Shown here piece by piece: positions 44,225 through 55,600 of a DNA stretch of 64,000 nucleotides (positions within the stretch are counted from its first letter, which is position 1; each line of letters begins with the position of its first letter). The stretch is from Macrosoma leucophasiata (lineage: Eukaryota > Arthropoda > Insecta > Lepidoptera > Hedylidae). The stretch lies in the NCBI GenBank assembly GCA_036365455.1, contig JAWQUS010000002.1, positions 3,224,001-3,288,000 on the forward strand. The letters run 5' to 3'. Both the position numbers and the translations under genes were made by a program. A model generated the notes under the pieces. It was not told the DNA's origin and ran no database searches. It was given only the letters and a program-made list of their open reading frames with translations.

Positions 44225-44800
44225 TATCTATTTTTTTTATGTCTGAAGGTTGACAGACAAGCAAATGGGCCACCTGATGGAAAGTGGTCACCGTCGCCTG
44301 TGAACATTTGCAACACCAGGGGAGTTGCCAACGCGCTGCCAGCCCTGAAGGACTCTTTTGACGCCATTTTTGAAGAACCCCATATTGTAGCACCTAGGGA
44401 ACACCTCAGAGGGAAGTTCGTTCCACAATTTGTACGTTCTGGGCAGGAAAGAACGTGAAAACCGCAACGTTGAGCACTGCCAGGTGTCCAATCGGTGAGG
44501 GTGGAACTTCTCTCTTCGGCGGGTAGTACGGCGTAGGAAAAGAGACGGTGGCACCATGTCAAACAGTCAAACAGTTCAGCAGAGCACTCACCATTCTAGA
44601 TACGGTACAACACGCACAGACTCCCAATGTCTCAGATGTTCGAGGCTCAGATGGCTCAGAGGGCTCAGATGTTCGAGCCTGTCCGTAAGTCCTGGATCGT
44701 TAACAATACGACCGGCGCGTTTTTGTAGGGAGTCAAGTGGACCAAGCTGGTATTTGGGGGCTCCCACCCACAAATGAGAGCAGTATTCCAGATGTACTAC
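44225..44800 (-). mobile_element. Family G: CR1-like LINE ORF2 C-terminus, frame broken
   Basis: The minus strand encodes MWVGAPKYQLGPLDSLQKRA, then after a frame break STLRFSRSFLPRTYKLWNEL, GFFKNGVKRVLQG and PGVANVHRRR stop. These are typical reverse-transcriptase C-terminal sequences of CR1/Jockey-group LINEs. Confidence 0.8.
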
Positions 44801-45168
44801 ACAGTAAAAGCCATCAATGTTATCTGTAGGTAGGTATACCTATTCGGTGTTTCCAATAAATAAGTATGCAGTCCATGTTGCTGGTAAGTAAATACTACTA
44901 TCATAATTAAACTTCTTAGAGAAAACGAGAAGTCTCAATGCAATACTCTTGTCTCACAATTAGCCAGTGATTCCGTTTCGAAGTGGGATGTGATTCTCTA
45001 ATAAAATACTATTGTATAACTCCGTGAGCAACTCTGCATTGACATCTCTAGAATCTTAAGTACAAGCTTGAATCTCTCCTCACCTGTAGTACAGCTCAAA
45101 GTATGAGCAATCTACATTGCTTATTGCTCCTAACAGGTGTAAAGATGATTATCACAAAGATTTTTTAC

Positions 45169-45441
45169 TGATGGTAGAGCTCCAGTGACGGAGCTCGAGG
45201 GCGTAGGCACCATCGCATTACCTAATATACTTGCCGCTAAATGGTAGTGTTCAGCACTATCGTGTTCCGGTCAGGTGACGGCCCATTTCCGGCACAGAGG
45301 CATAACACCTTAGACCTCAGAAGTGGTTACGCATCTGCATTTTGACCTTGGTCTTAGTGTGGGTGTCTATAGGCTGCAGTCATCACTTAACATCAATGTG
45401 AACTGCATGCTTGTTTGCCACTTTCATTACATAAAAAAAAG
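45169..45441 (+). repeat. Family A repeat
   Basis: ACTGATGGTAGAGCTCCAGT to TTCATTACATAAAAAAAA, small internal deletion. Confidence 0.8.
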
Positions 45442-45774
45442 AGTTTCAAGCTTGTAAGTACTTAAAATTTTAGAAATGTCAAGGACAAAACGCCTCCGAC
45501 ATTAAGAGCAGCAAGATAAAAGAGAGGTGCTCAAATGAACGCGTGATGCAATTAAAGTCCTCCATCCGTCTGCGAATCAATAAAACTGTCGACTCCCACT
45601 TGAAGCTGTAAATAGTGCTCGCATTTGTCACTGTTAGTTTACAGGTGTCGTAACTTTATATGGAAAGTGGATTTATATATAGCTGGACGTTTGTTAATGG
45701 TTTCTTTTCTTATTAAATCCGTTTTTCTGCATCAACTGTATTTGAACAAGATATCTTCCCCTTTTTGATATTAA

Positions 45775-45945
45775 CTGATTCGGAATCGGTGAACGACATC
45801 CATTGTTAACTAATTAATCGATATGATAAACTTTGCAGTTTTGCAGGTTCGATTCCTGCCCGAGGTCAAATTGTACTCTCCATTATTTCTTTACTTTCTA
45901 AAGTCATTCGCATGTGTTATTGCGATATAATGTATAAAGGGCCAT
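45775..45945 (+). repeat. Degenerate family D-like remnant
   Basis: GCAGGTTCGATTCCTGCCCG (T-arm-like), TACTCTCCATTATTTCTTTA, then CGCATGTGTTATTGCGATAT. No full cloverleaf. Confidence 0.4.
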
Positions 45946-46016
45946 ATTTGCCAATTTCTGACGTCGGGAGGTGACGACCCCAACGTTCATTGGGCGGTGG
46001 GGTCGTCACTTTCGCG

Positions 46017-46305
46017 CATAGAGCAACACCGGAGGGGAGTAGCCATATGCAGGCCCCTCTGTCGAAGTACAAGCCCAAATGGGCCTATATCTGTCGCCTA
46101 GATGTTTAGATGTGTGCGTGAAATTGTTTCTGTATTTTGTTATAGTCAAAGTGTGAATTTCGTAGTAATAGACGATTTTTGTAGTGTGCTTTTGTGTCGC
46201 ACACATTTCCCCCCGCAAAAAATTACAGACTGTTTTGCATCGGTAATAAACGCTATGGCTACTCCCCTCTAGTTCGCCGCGGCCGGTGGCCCGTGTTGCT
46301 CTATG
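46017..46305. mobile_element. hAT-like miniature element, CATAGAGCAA family, with perfect 8-bp duplication
   Basis: A 289-bp element with CATAGAGCAAC ends and flanks CTTTCGCG on both sides (46009-46016, 46306-46313). It is the best-delimited copy. Confidence 0.88.
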
Positions 46306-46434
46306 CTTTCGCGTTGTATATAACTTCTTATGGCATATTGTAAGCGTCTTTGGGGAAGGCTTTGTCCAGCTGTGGGCGTCATTCGGCTGAAGTGATGATG
46401 ATGACAGCTGGACGTTTGTAAATAGTTTCTTCTA

Positions 46435-46620
46435 TCTATTCTATACTAAAAATAAAACAAAGTTCTCCCCGGTGTCTGTCTGCCTGTCTATCTGTCTATC
46501 TGTTCGCGATAAACTCAAAGATTACTGCGCGGATTTTCATACGGTATTCACCAACAGATGAAAAACGCAAGAATGACACCTGAAATCGGATAGGCCATTA
46601 GTGTTTTATTATCAAACGAT
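46435..46620 (+). repeat. Family I repeat
   Basis: CTATACTAAAAATAAAACAA, GTCTGTCTGCCTGTCTATCT, ACTGCGCGGATTTTCATACG. Confidence 0.5.
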
Positions 46621-47384
46621 AACTAATTAATTTAATCATAAAGACTATAACAGATAGGTCGTTATCAACAAGTATTTCTCGACTATTTGGACAAACGACG
46701 CAAACTCAGGTAAAGTATTAACTGGGGTAATTTGTTACAGCGAAATGAGATCCTAGCGGTAAGTTATTGTTAGTTGCTCGGTTATTTTATTTGGCAGATT
46801 TATTTTATCACGTCTTACAGTAACTCTTGGGTATACAGGGTTAATTGAAATTAGCGCATCACCTCTTGCAGGCAGCCTTGTTACGTACACCACAAAACCA
46901 TTAGGGGTATGCTGACGAATAACGAACCTAATTCCGACATCCGAGGCGTTGATTTACAAGGACGCGCAGTCATCACCTAACATCTAGAACACTAGGTAAC
47001 TGCGACACCAGGGCACCGAATGAGGAAGCTGAGGCAGCGGTTTTACGAGGTCGCGTAGTCTTGATGCGCTCGGTTGTGATAAATGTGAACATTCTATAGC
47101 TAACATCGCTTAGGGTCACTAGTTTTAGTTTAGTTATAGTTTAATATGTAATCATTTAATAAATTAGTTTCTTTATTATAAAAATGTCTTTTTATAAGTA
47201 TTCCGGCAGCGACCTTTACATAATTGCCTCTACAACAACCCCAATAACATTTAGTGTTACGACTTTAAAATTTATGTTTTCTTATACGAAATTATTTTTT
47301 TGCTACCGAACCTGGCATTTACTCTGAGCGTAAAAGGTATGCCACGCACCTTGCCCGGGTAAAACATCTTTATAAATAACCTTT
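46620..47384. other. Unassigned stretch
   Basis: No recognised gene or repeat. A TATACAGGGTTAATTGAAAT segment near 46833 resembles CAGGGTTATTTGTAACTAGC at 11695, a possible shared repeat. Confidence 0.35.
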
Positions 47385-47720
47385 ACAATGGTGAGTGCTC
47401 TGATGAACTGTTCGATCTGCTGCCATAGTCTTCATTCCTACATCATACCACCCGCCAAAGAGAGAAGTTCCACCTGCACAGATTGGATATTTGAAAGTGT
47501 TCAACGGTCCGATTCGCGCTTTCATTCCTGCCCAGAATGTGCAAATTGTGGAACATTATTCCCTCTGAGGTATTCCCCCGGAGCTACAATAAGGGGTTCT
47601 TCAAAACTGGCGTCAAAATAGTCCTTTACGGCTGGAAGCGCGTTGGCAACTCCCCTGGTGTTGCAAATGTTAATAGGCGACGGTAACCACTTTCCATCAG
47701 CCCGTCTGCTTATGTGTATG
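47385..47720 (+). mobile_element. Family G: CR1-like LINE end, degraded
   Basis: Matches the 44 kb copy in opposite orientation (AGAGAGAAGTTCCACCTGCA to AACCACTTTCCATCAGCCCG), with several frame breaks. Confidence 0.7.
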
Positions 47721-47721
47721 C

Positions 47722-47935
47722 GGATTGCCGATCGCAGTGGCGGTAGTTTTATCACAGGACGCTACTGCCCTTCACCCATTACAGCACTTACTACCGCCCC
47801 ATTGGGATAGTTTGACTGCCATTGTTCGGTTGACTGATTGCACTAGTGGAAGAATTCTCTGCCAGTAGAAGAAAATTCTTCCGCTAGTGGGCGGTGGGGT
47901 CATCACGTCCCGTCGCGTCGCCTGCACAAGCACTA
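47722..47935. repeat. Dispersed repeat, CCGCCATTGTT family
   Basis: GATTGCCGATCGCAGTGGCG to GGCGGTGGGGTCATCACGTC. Includes a small internal duplication (GAATTCTCTGCCAGTAGAAG). Confidence 0.6.
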
Positions 47936-48147
47936 TGACTGTGACTATTTCATAAATTAAATTTATTTGTTTATTCCAATGTATTTCAGTTTATCTTATC
48001 TTTGCTTAACGACAAACTCATAAACAAACGTACAAATATAGTAGTAAACTAATCGCTATATAAAGTAGACACAACATAAATTGTAATATAAAGGCGTGGT
48101 TAGATGATATACCTATAAGAAATTAAAAAAAAAAACGTTTTCACTCT

Positions 48148-48332
48148 CAGCCCCACACTAGGTATAAAACTGTGTCGATGGTGCCGTTGTACACATAGAA
48201 CACATACACAAACACCCAGACCCGAAACAAATATCCGTAGGCCATAGCAATGTATGCCCCGGTGCGGGAATCGAACCCGTGACCCTTCGAATCAAATGGT
48301 CGTCTCACACCGCTGGACTTACCGGGTCGTCG
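48148..48332 (-). repeat. Family C SINE
   Basis: AGCCCCACACTAGGTATAAA to CGCTGGACTTACCGGGTCG. Confidence 0.85.
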
Positions 48333-48637
48333 AAATTGTAGTTATAATGCCAGTTTTGAAGGCATCAGTGGAGAATGGGGACAATTTAATATATCACCTT
48401 AATGCTCAGCGCTATCGGATTGCTATTAATCTTAGATCCGAAACTAGATCGATCTTCACCCATGTTTTTACCGAATGAATCATTTTTTCATTTCATACAT
48501 AAACAAATACGTCTATACCTGGTAGCTTTAGCAGAGAATATGTAATAATACGTATAGAATGGACACTTCGACGTCCCGCCCGATTTCCCCGCCTCACCCA
48601 ACCGAGGCTAACCATAGGCTACACCTATCAAAATCTA

Positions 48638-48853
48638 AATTAAACCAGAGATTTCAATGTGAATGCCACTCCTGAAGCCTAAACCGTTACGCCTATGTGC
48701 CGGAAATTGCTGGACCGTATTATGACCACCTGACAACACGATTAATGCTGAACAGTACCATTTGGCGGCAGATAGATTAGTTAATGCGGTGGTGCCTACG
48801 CCCTCGAGCTCCTACCAGTGCAGGACCTTTATGGCGTAATTCTACCACCAGTA
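48638..48853 (-). repeat. Family A repeat, old subfamily
   Basis: CCACTCCTGAAGCCTAAACC to TCTACCACCAGTA, with a disturbed 5' end. Confidence 0.65.
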
Positions 48854-49196
48854 ATAATCAGTTCGTACATAGGTACCTATCTAGTAAGTAGAGTATAAGT
48901 TTTTTTTTATACTTTCAAACATTTCGTACACTTTAATAAATGTATACTTTCTAAATTTTAAGATGTTTAAGAGTTGACAAAACTGAATAGTTGCACAAAA
49001 TATTTCGAAGTACTCGTCTACCTTGGAAAGATTGTCAGTTAGTTTGTTGCTTCAAGTGTGTGTCTCCAGCCTTAATTGACAATCATCTTAACACAGGTTA
49101 TCACAGGTCAGTATTACAATAATAATAATGTGAGTCAGTTGCTTTGTTATTAAAACAATATTCTTAAATGCACATTGTCAATAACAGAAATTCAAT
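48854..49196 (+). promoter_or_regulatory. Upstream region of the heavy-chain-like gene (putative promoter and 5' UTR)
   Basis: Contains GAGTCAGTTGC near 49131, matching the arthropod initiator consensus TCAGT, about 60 bp before the ATG. No TATA box was identified. Placement is inference. Confidence 0.25.
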
Positions 49197-49252
49197 ATGG
49201 ACCCAGAAAGACAACCATTATTGGGAGAGGTTGAATCTCGAAGAAGAATCAG
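49197..49252 (+). CDS. Heavy-chain-like gene, exon 1
   Basis: This exon carries the start codon and 18 codons plus two bases of Arg19. It is followed by a GTATGT donor. The encoded tail is acidic then basic and contains a dileucine (QPLLGE), a possible sorting motif. Confidence 0.6.
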
Positions 49253-50541
49253 GTATGTTTTTGATACCTACTGGATATTTACGTGGTTTATAAATCTTGT
49301 AAGAATTGCAAGACAAAAAACTATTATTCAATAACTAGCTGTGCCCACGACTTCGTTCGTGTAGATACTGAATAATAATTTATATAATAAAGTCGCGGCC
49401 ACAGCTAGTCTAAATTAAATACGTTGATGTAAACCGCATTCAAATCTGTAAATTAAACAGTAAATTTTCAATAGATCATAAATTCGATTACGACAAAACA
49501 AAGTTTTAACAACGCTCATAGTTATGTTTATGTAATCCACCTTCAAATCTGTTGAGTAGTTTCGAAGTTATAACGTACCAGAATGACAGACAGACAAACA
49601 TTCCAGTAATTGATTTTTTGGTTTCACTTTCCTTTAATCGTTATCCATCAGTTTTTTGGAAAAATATTTAATGTACAGACACTCGATTCTTACTGTCTCA
49701 GGTATTATATGTAGGTATATTGATAAAGGCTAGTTTATCACTACAGCCAATAGACGTCCAGAGCTGGCCAAAGCCTCCCCAAAGACGCTTACAACCAGTG
49801 GCGGTTCTCAGAGAGCGCCGCGGCGGCCCCTAACAAAGCGGCGTCCGTGTGCATTGCACACCCTGCACTATATGTTAGGCCGTCCGTGCTTACAACGCTA
49901 CAAGCTATAGATAGGCTTACCATACGTGCCGGTTTGACCGGGATAGTCCCGGTTTGAGATCCCTGTCCCGGCGTCCCGATCAAACTTGAACAGCACCGAC
50001 ACCCCAATCCCAAATATGAAAAACACAAATTAAGCGAAAAGCAAAATGAAAATGAGTCTCTTTCTCTTCTGCGTCCCGCTTTGGCTCTTCGTAATCATGG
50101 TAAGCCTAGCTATAGACAGCGCAAAATTCTAAACCATAAACCCGAATCAAAAGTAACAACGATTATCAAAATATTGTAAGCTTACGGGCTAGGTACTGCT
50201 CAAGCAACCACGTGGAAAGTTTACGGGCTATTACCCCAGCTTAACCACCCGAATAGTAAAATTATAGCACAACGTCAATTTCAAAAAAATAAAAATATAA
50301 TTTCAGGCCACTAAACTATGAAGAAGTAATCAAGTCCCGCCGACAGCCCGCTTGGAGACGAGGCCGTTTGCTGCTCATACTAATGTTCTGGGCCACCGTC
50401 GCCATGTTGCTGTCCATGATCGTGTGCATACTGTTGAGCGCGCCACAGTGTCCTGACTCCCCCATGCCGATCGTGCCACCAGTACACCTCAACTTCGCAC
50501 CCCTTGTGTACGGACGACTTAATGATGTATCAGTTTCTTAA
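49197..50541 (+). CDS. Short single-pass membrane protein resembling the SLC3A2/CD98hc N-terminus (2 exons, 96 aa)
   Basis: Exons 49197-49252 and 50307-50541 join in frame, with donor GTATGT and acceptor TTTCAG, giving 96 residues. The ATG has A at -3 and G at +4. The protein starts MDPERQPLLGEVESRRRIR, has a basic stretch (SRRQPAWRRGR) just before one hydrophobic segment of about 23 residues (LLLILMFWATVAMLLSMIVCILL), then SAPQCP and a short tail ending at TAA. The tryptophan plus basic stretch, FW within the membrane segment and AP-x-CP just after it match the N-terminal region of amino-acid transporter heavy chains. Those proteins continue with a large amylase-like extracellular domain, which is absent here. 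It is predicted type II, N-terminus inside. Function is unknown: it could be a truncated heavy chain, a regulatory paralogue, or a gene whose downstream exons I missed. GCN2 follows on the same strand about 2.1 kb away. Confidence 0.6.
49335..49625. repeat. Family I repeat in the intron of the heavy-chain-like gene
   Basis: CTAGCTGTGCCCACGACTTC and AGTCGCGGCCACAGCTAGTC form a nearby inverted pair, then a LINE-end-like tail. Confidence 0.55.
49796..49888. mobile_element. 93-bp hAT-like miniature element inside an older repeat
   Basis: The element starts CAGTGGCGG and ends CCGTCCGTG. It is flanked by a perfect 8-bp duplication CTTACAAC (49788-49795 and 49889-49896). It splits an RTE-end-like repeat (AGACGTCCAGAGCTGG...). 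Confidence 0.75.
50307..50541 (+). CDS. Heavy-chain-like gene, exon 2 with stop
   Basis: The exon begins after TTTCAG, completes Arg19 and encodes residues 20-96: NYEEV, a basic cluster, the membrane helix, SAPQCP and the terminal VSVS then TAA. A family D repeat starts about 40 bases past the stop. Confidence 0.6.
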
Positions 50542-50582
50542 TTATATTTATTTTACCAACTTATTGAACAACTCATTTCCTT

Positions 50583-50795
50583 TATTTTTAAAGAAAAATG
50601 GAAAGAAAAAATTGACTTCAGGCGAGACTCGAACTCGCGACCTACTGGGAATCTAGTCCAGCCGCTCTTCCAATTGAGCTACTGAAGCCCTGCCCGATTT
50701 GTCAAATCTTTCCTTCACATCTATTGCATTGCTTTATGGTAGCAGCAGCGCACAAGCATGTGTTAATGCGAAATAATATAAAAACAATTAACTCA
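50583..50795 (-). repeat. Family D element 3' of the heavy-chain-like gene
   Basis: tRNA-like unit 50615-50688 (minus), intact cloverleaf with T arm GCGAG-TTCGAGT-CTCGC; element end CACAAGCATGTGTTAATGCG. Confidence 0.75.
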
Positions 50796-50959
50796 TTTCC
50801 TTATTGCATCCTGATGCATTATGGGATATACCTACTTTTAATGCATCTTAACGTGGATGCATCGTATGTAGTTATGTTTAGTACCATTTGATTTTGTATA
50901 GTGGGGAAGCCGAATCTAGGGCGACTACACCTATCTGCTCACCGAATGACACATTGTTT

Positions 50960-51400
50960 TTATAAAAACGTCTTGCATGAATTGCCTATCAAAATTTGGA
51001 TGCCCGGGCATGAAAGAATCAGGGGAAATGAAGAGGCCGATGAACTAGCTAAACTTGGTTCCAATACCAAGAGCTAGTAGGTGTGAGCCAATCGGTAGAC
51101 TCTTGGAAATTACCATAAACTGCCCTAAGGGCGTTTGACGCAAAACGATATCTGAGTGCCTAGTGCGAGATTTCATGCGAATTCGATCGAATACGATCGC
51201 GTAAGAGTAAACGCAGATTTGCATGGAATTGAAGGAGCGTCATATATTCACCGCTAGATGACGCTCCTTCAATTCCACACAAATAGTAAATAAAATCTCG
51301 CACTAGGCACTCTGAAGGAATAGACAAAACTCCAGGATCAGGTGCATTCTAGAAAAATCCTAGGAGCCGACATGATCTTCAATAAGAAGATGCTACGATT
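50960..51400 (+). mobile_element. LINE RNase H-region fragment, interrupted
   Basis: KIWMPGHERIRGNEEADELA then KLGSNTKS stop (about 50994-51079) matches the WxPGHxxIxGNExADELA signature of Jockey/R1-type RNase H domains. A miniature element at 51154-51311 interrupts the rest. Confidence 0.7.
51154..51311. mobile_element. Miniature TIR element inserted in a LINE fragment
   Basis: Outer inverted ends GAGTGCCTAGTGCGAGATTT at 51154-51173 and 51292-51311. Inner inverted pair GAATTGAAGGAGCGTCAT. CTG flanks the AGTGCC...GGCACT core on both sides, a possible 3-bp duplication. Confidence 0.7.
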
Positions 51401-51412
51401 ATTTTTTTGTTC

Positions 51413-51650
51413 TGGTGGTAGAGTTACAGTGTAGGAATTCTAGGGTGTAGGCAACACCGCATTACCTAATCAATCTGCCGCTAAATGGTTGTGTTCAGCA
51501 CCTCGTGTTCTGGTTAGATGGTAATGCACGGCCCCGGAATAACTTAACACAGAGACATATCAACTAAGATCTCATGGGTGGCAACGCATCTGCATTTGGA
51601 CCTGCTGCTCATCACTTAACATCAATTCATTAATTTGTGTCGTGGAAATT
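51413..51650 (+). repeat. Family A repeat, old subfamily
   Basis: CTGGTGGTAGAGTTACAGTG to CATCACTTAACATCAATTCA. No A-tail visible. Confidence 0.65.
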
Positions 51651-51754
51651 TATTCTACAATATATATGTAGGCAAAGATTGCCGGAAAAATATTCTTCAA
51701 GAGAATCACATTCTTTTGTGACTATATTACTCAGAAAATATTATTTATTGGATA

Positions 51755-52020
51755 TGTACTAGATGACTGGCAAACTGCGTATTGCCTCAGAATTAAATAA
51801 TGTGTTTAAAGTTTGATAGATACGGACTATTTGTATGGGAAAATGAAATTGTGTTTTTATTCCCCTCCATTTTTTAAAATATTTTTTTACCTTTTAAACC
51901 TTCCCTGGACTTCCAAAAATCATTCAAACCCAAAATCAGCCAAATCGGTCGAGCCGTTCTCGAGTTCCATCGAGACTAATGAACAGTACCTAATTCATTT
52001 TTATATATATAGTAGATAGA
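51755..52020. repeat. Family I-like repeat
   Basis: ACCCAAAATCAGCCAAATCG, GAGCCGTTCTCGAGTTCC, ending in TATATATAGTAGATAG. Confidence 0.45.
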
Positions 52021-52029
52021 TTATAAAGA

Positions 52030-52616
52030 AGAAGCTGATATTATTATCTAATATCTATATCTTTATATATTAAATCTCGTATCTTCTACCTGCCACTACT
52101 ACCAATTTCACTGCAATATCAGTTTTAGAACTGCAGAAAGATAATTATGTATTTCGTCGCCATCGTTCTTTTTTCAAATTCTAGCGGCAATTTGGAAAAC
52201 CGTTTTGGTAAAAAAACGTTATTGTGAAAAGTGTGAAAACCCACTCCGACCCACCAATATTTTGTGGGCAAAGCGGTCACGAACAGTGACGTCATCTATA
52301 ATGTCGAACAATCGCTTACGACGACCACGGGCGGGCTTTACGTGGAAAAATACAGAGGGTGTTACAATCGTTGTAGTCGTTCTATGGAACGCACTCTACA
52401 CGACGATGACAGTTGACAGTTGACAGTTGATGGTGACCTTGGTAGTGACAGTGACAGTGATGATATCCAAGACATCCAAGTTGAACTGATAAGTACATAA
52501 GTTTGCTCTCGTAAATTCTACAAATTATCGCCAAATATGCATTTACTGTATAAATGGGCGTAATAGATGTGTAGTGTGTTTAAATATAGATTAGGACATC
52601 CGTCCATTCCATCAAA
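52030..52616 (+). promoter_or_regulatory. Upstream region of GCN2 (putative promoter and 5' UTR)
   Basis: No family repeat was recognised here. Contains (GACAGT)n-like repeats at 52415-52465 and a 5' UTR-like stretch just before the ATG. The transcription start cannot be placed by eye. Confidence 0.25.
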
Positions 52617-52670
52617 ATGTCCGAAGAAACCACTGAGGAACGACAGAACAATGAACTCATCGCTTTGCAG
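52617..52670 (+). CDS. EIF2AK4: GCN2 exon 1
   Basis: The ATG has A at -3. It encodes MSEETTEERQNNELIALQ and ends in phase 0 at donor GTTAGA. The final residues start the first RWD helix and continue directly into exon 2. Confidence 0.85.
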
Positions 52671-55600
52671 GTTAGATGTTTATTTTGATTACGTACAAAT
52701 AAAAATAGACTTCTATCCATAAATTATAGTCTAATCTAAACATTCGATGCGTCTAAGAAAAACAAAACCACGTCCCAGTCGGCAGCAATGTCTGTTAATT
52801 TTTTCCTAGACATCAATATGATTTTTATATCCACTGTGTTGTGTGTTGTGTTTATTATAATTTCACCGCCATAGACATATGTTTAAGTGCCCAGTGGCGT
52901 AGCTAGCATGGATGGCAAGTGGGGCGAATGAGCAACAAAAAAGGAATTACTTATTACACCCCATTCTTTTGCATTTGAACGTCTAAATCGCCGGTTAAAA
53001 ACCAGATGAACGTATCTACAATTTTGACAATGTTGAGAAAATGACCTCCATTTCTGTTCAGTTAATTGCGTTTTCTCAACATTGACAAAATTGTAGATAC
53101 GTTCATCTGGTTTTTAACTGGTGAAATCTGCTAACCAATTTGGTTATTTAAATATAGAATGATCACTAGAGAGGGTATCACCCCCAAAACTCGTGGCACT
53201 CGGTGGAGTCCGGATCCCGCAACCCCCAATGCTATGCAAGTAAAAATGAAAGACGATTTAGACATTTTTTTGTTTAGGGAATTTGAGTCGACGTGCAACT
53301 ATGCCAGCTCCGTGATAGCTAATTAATGTCACCTAATCAAGAATTTATAATATTACATACAACATGTTGCAGAGGCCCAGGAAGACCAAGGCTGACCTAC
53401 CATGACCAAATAGGTCGAGTTCTGTCTGATGGTGGGGTCAAAAGTCTTAGGAATCGGCGTGCATGTATGAAGAGAATGATGAAGGTAGACGAGGCACAAG
53501 AGGTTTGTCTGAACTGGGATATCTGGCGCTCTACACTCTCTGCCTACCAGTAGTGTTCAGCACTATCGTGTTCCGGTTAGATGGTAATGTATGGCCCCCT
53601 AATAACTATCAAAGAGACATAATAACTAAGGTCTCAGGGGTGACAATGTATCTGCATTTTGACCTTTATGACAAATAAAATACGCACCTGTATCCCCAGT
53701 ATTTTCATTTCCTGGGCATAATATTCTTTTGATTTTTAGAAAATACATGATTATGAAATATTGGTTCTAGTCTATCTTCACTGATGCTGTTAAGGATGTT
53801 CGGCAAAAGTCTGTGTGGAATGAATGGCGTCCCCTGGATATACTCCTCACACTGGTACCTTTACACCACTCGGAAGGAGTTCACTGTTCCATCACACTGC
53901 AGTTCAAGTGTTGCCATAATTACCCTGACAAGTAAGTTCATTGATAAATATTGTGATTTTGTTAAAATATTCTTTTGATAAATCTGTTTGTGAAATATTC
54001 AGTTTTGAAGTGCTAATTTTTGTAAGAGTTAGGTATACCCATCCTGTCCTGTAACTCTGTCTGTCTGTCTGTCTGTCTGTCCAATGTCCAAACAACTGAA
54101 CCAATGTTAATGAAATTTGGTACAGAGATAGAGCTGACTTTGAAAAAGAACGTAGGCTACTTTTTGTCTCCTTATATTCCCCCACCTCCCTAAAATAGGG
54201 GGTGTAAATTTGTATCGAGCATTCCATAGTTATTTATAAAACGACATCCATGCGGGCGAAGCCGCGGGCAACAGCTAGTTATAAATACAGTACAGAAAAA
54301 TTACTCAACAAAATCAGTTCAGTCGTTCTCGAGTTTCGCACTTAGCAACACATTAAGCGATTAATTTTTATTTATAGATATGGAAGACAGATAGCTTACA
54401 TACATAATGTATTTAATTTTGTGTCTATTTTTGCCTATCTATAAAAAAACTTATTAAGCCTATTAAAATAATAATATTATTTGAATAGTTGTTTGATTTA
54501 TTCCATTTGACTTTCAGACCACCTGAGATATCTATTTATAAGAAATCTGGAATATCAGATGAAAACGGAACAAAATTACTGCAGGATCTCATAAAACTTG
54601 CCACTGATTTATGCGGAGAAGTTATGATATATGAACTGGCTCAGCATACTCAGGTAAGTTAGTAATTATTGTTGTTGTTATGAGAGACACGGGCGCGAAC
54701 GGGTGAACACAACAGTCACAACACAGCTAGTCACAAATTAAAATGCGCGTTACCGTGTTTCGGAGGGCACGTCCCGGTTGCTATCGATAGATAGCAGTCG
54801 TTAAACCTCATTTGAAAACATCCAACAGCAGGTTGGCCACTAATCTGTATCTCCACCCACTCGCATTGGAGCAGCATAGTAGAGTAAGCTCCAGGCTTTA
54901 AGCTCCCAAAAAAGGGGAGACACTCATGCCCAACAGTGGGATCTATAAAGGGTTTGCCATTGTTTTCATTATATTTATTTTGTATAACGATTTTACAATT
55001 TTACAGCAATTCCTGCACGAACACAATAAACCCACTCTCTCATTATACGAACAAATGCAGAAAGACAAGAACGAAATGGAAAAATTGAAACAGCACGATT
55101 TGTTGCTCAGAGAAAATGAAGAGGTAAGACTTTAGAAACAATCATCATCATCATCATTTCAGCCAAAAGACGTCCACTCCTGGACAAAGGTCTTCCCCAA
55201 AGATTGTCACAACGAATGATCCTGGGCCGCCGTCTTCACCAGGTCGTCGGTCCATCTTGTGGGGGGCATGCCTACTCTTCGTCTTCCGGTACGGGGTCGC
55301 CATTCTACAACTTTTCTGTGTCCTGCCCACTGCCACTTGAGTCTCGCAATTCGGTGAGCTATGTCAGTAACTTTGGTTCACATGCGGATCTCCTCATTTC
55401 TAATTCGATCTCGTAGAGAAACTCCAAGCATAGCTCTGTGCATTGCTCTCTGAGTGACTATGAGACCCTTAGTGAGCGACCACATTCATTATATCATCAA
55501 TGGCACACACGGTTAGTCCAGCGGTGTTAGATGACTGCTTGATTTGGATTGGATCCCCGCACCGGGACAAATATTTGTATGGCCTACAGATACTTGTTTT

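Noticed and set aside
52205..52423. 72-codon ORF upstream of GCN2 beginning MVKKRYCEKCENP
   Set aside because: Two CxxC-like cysteines only, no family recognised, and it lies in the likely promoter region; no support beyond an open frame.
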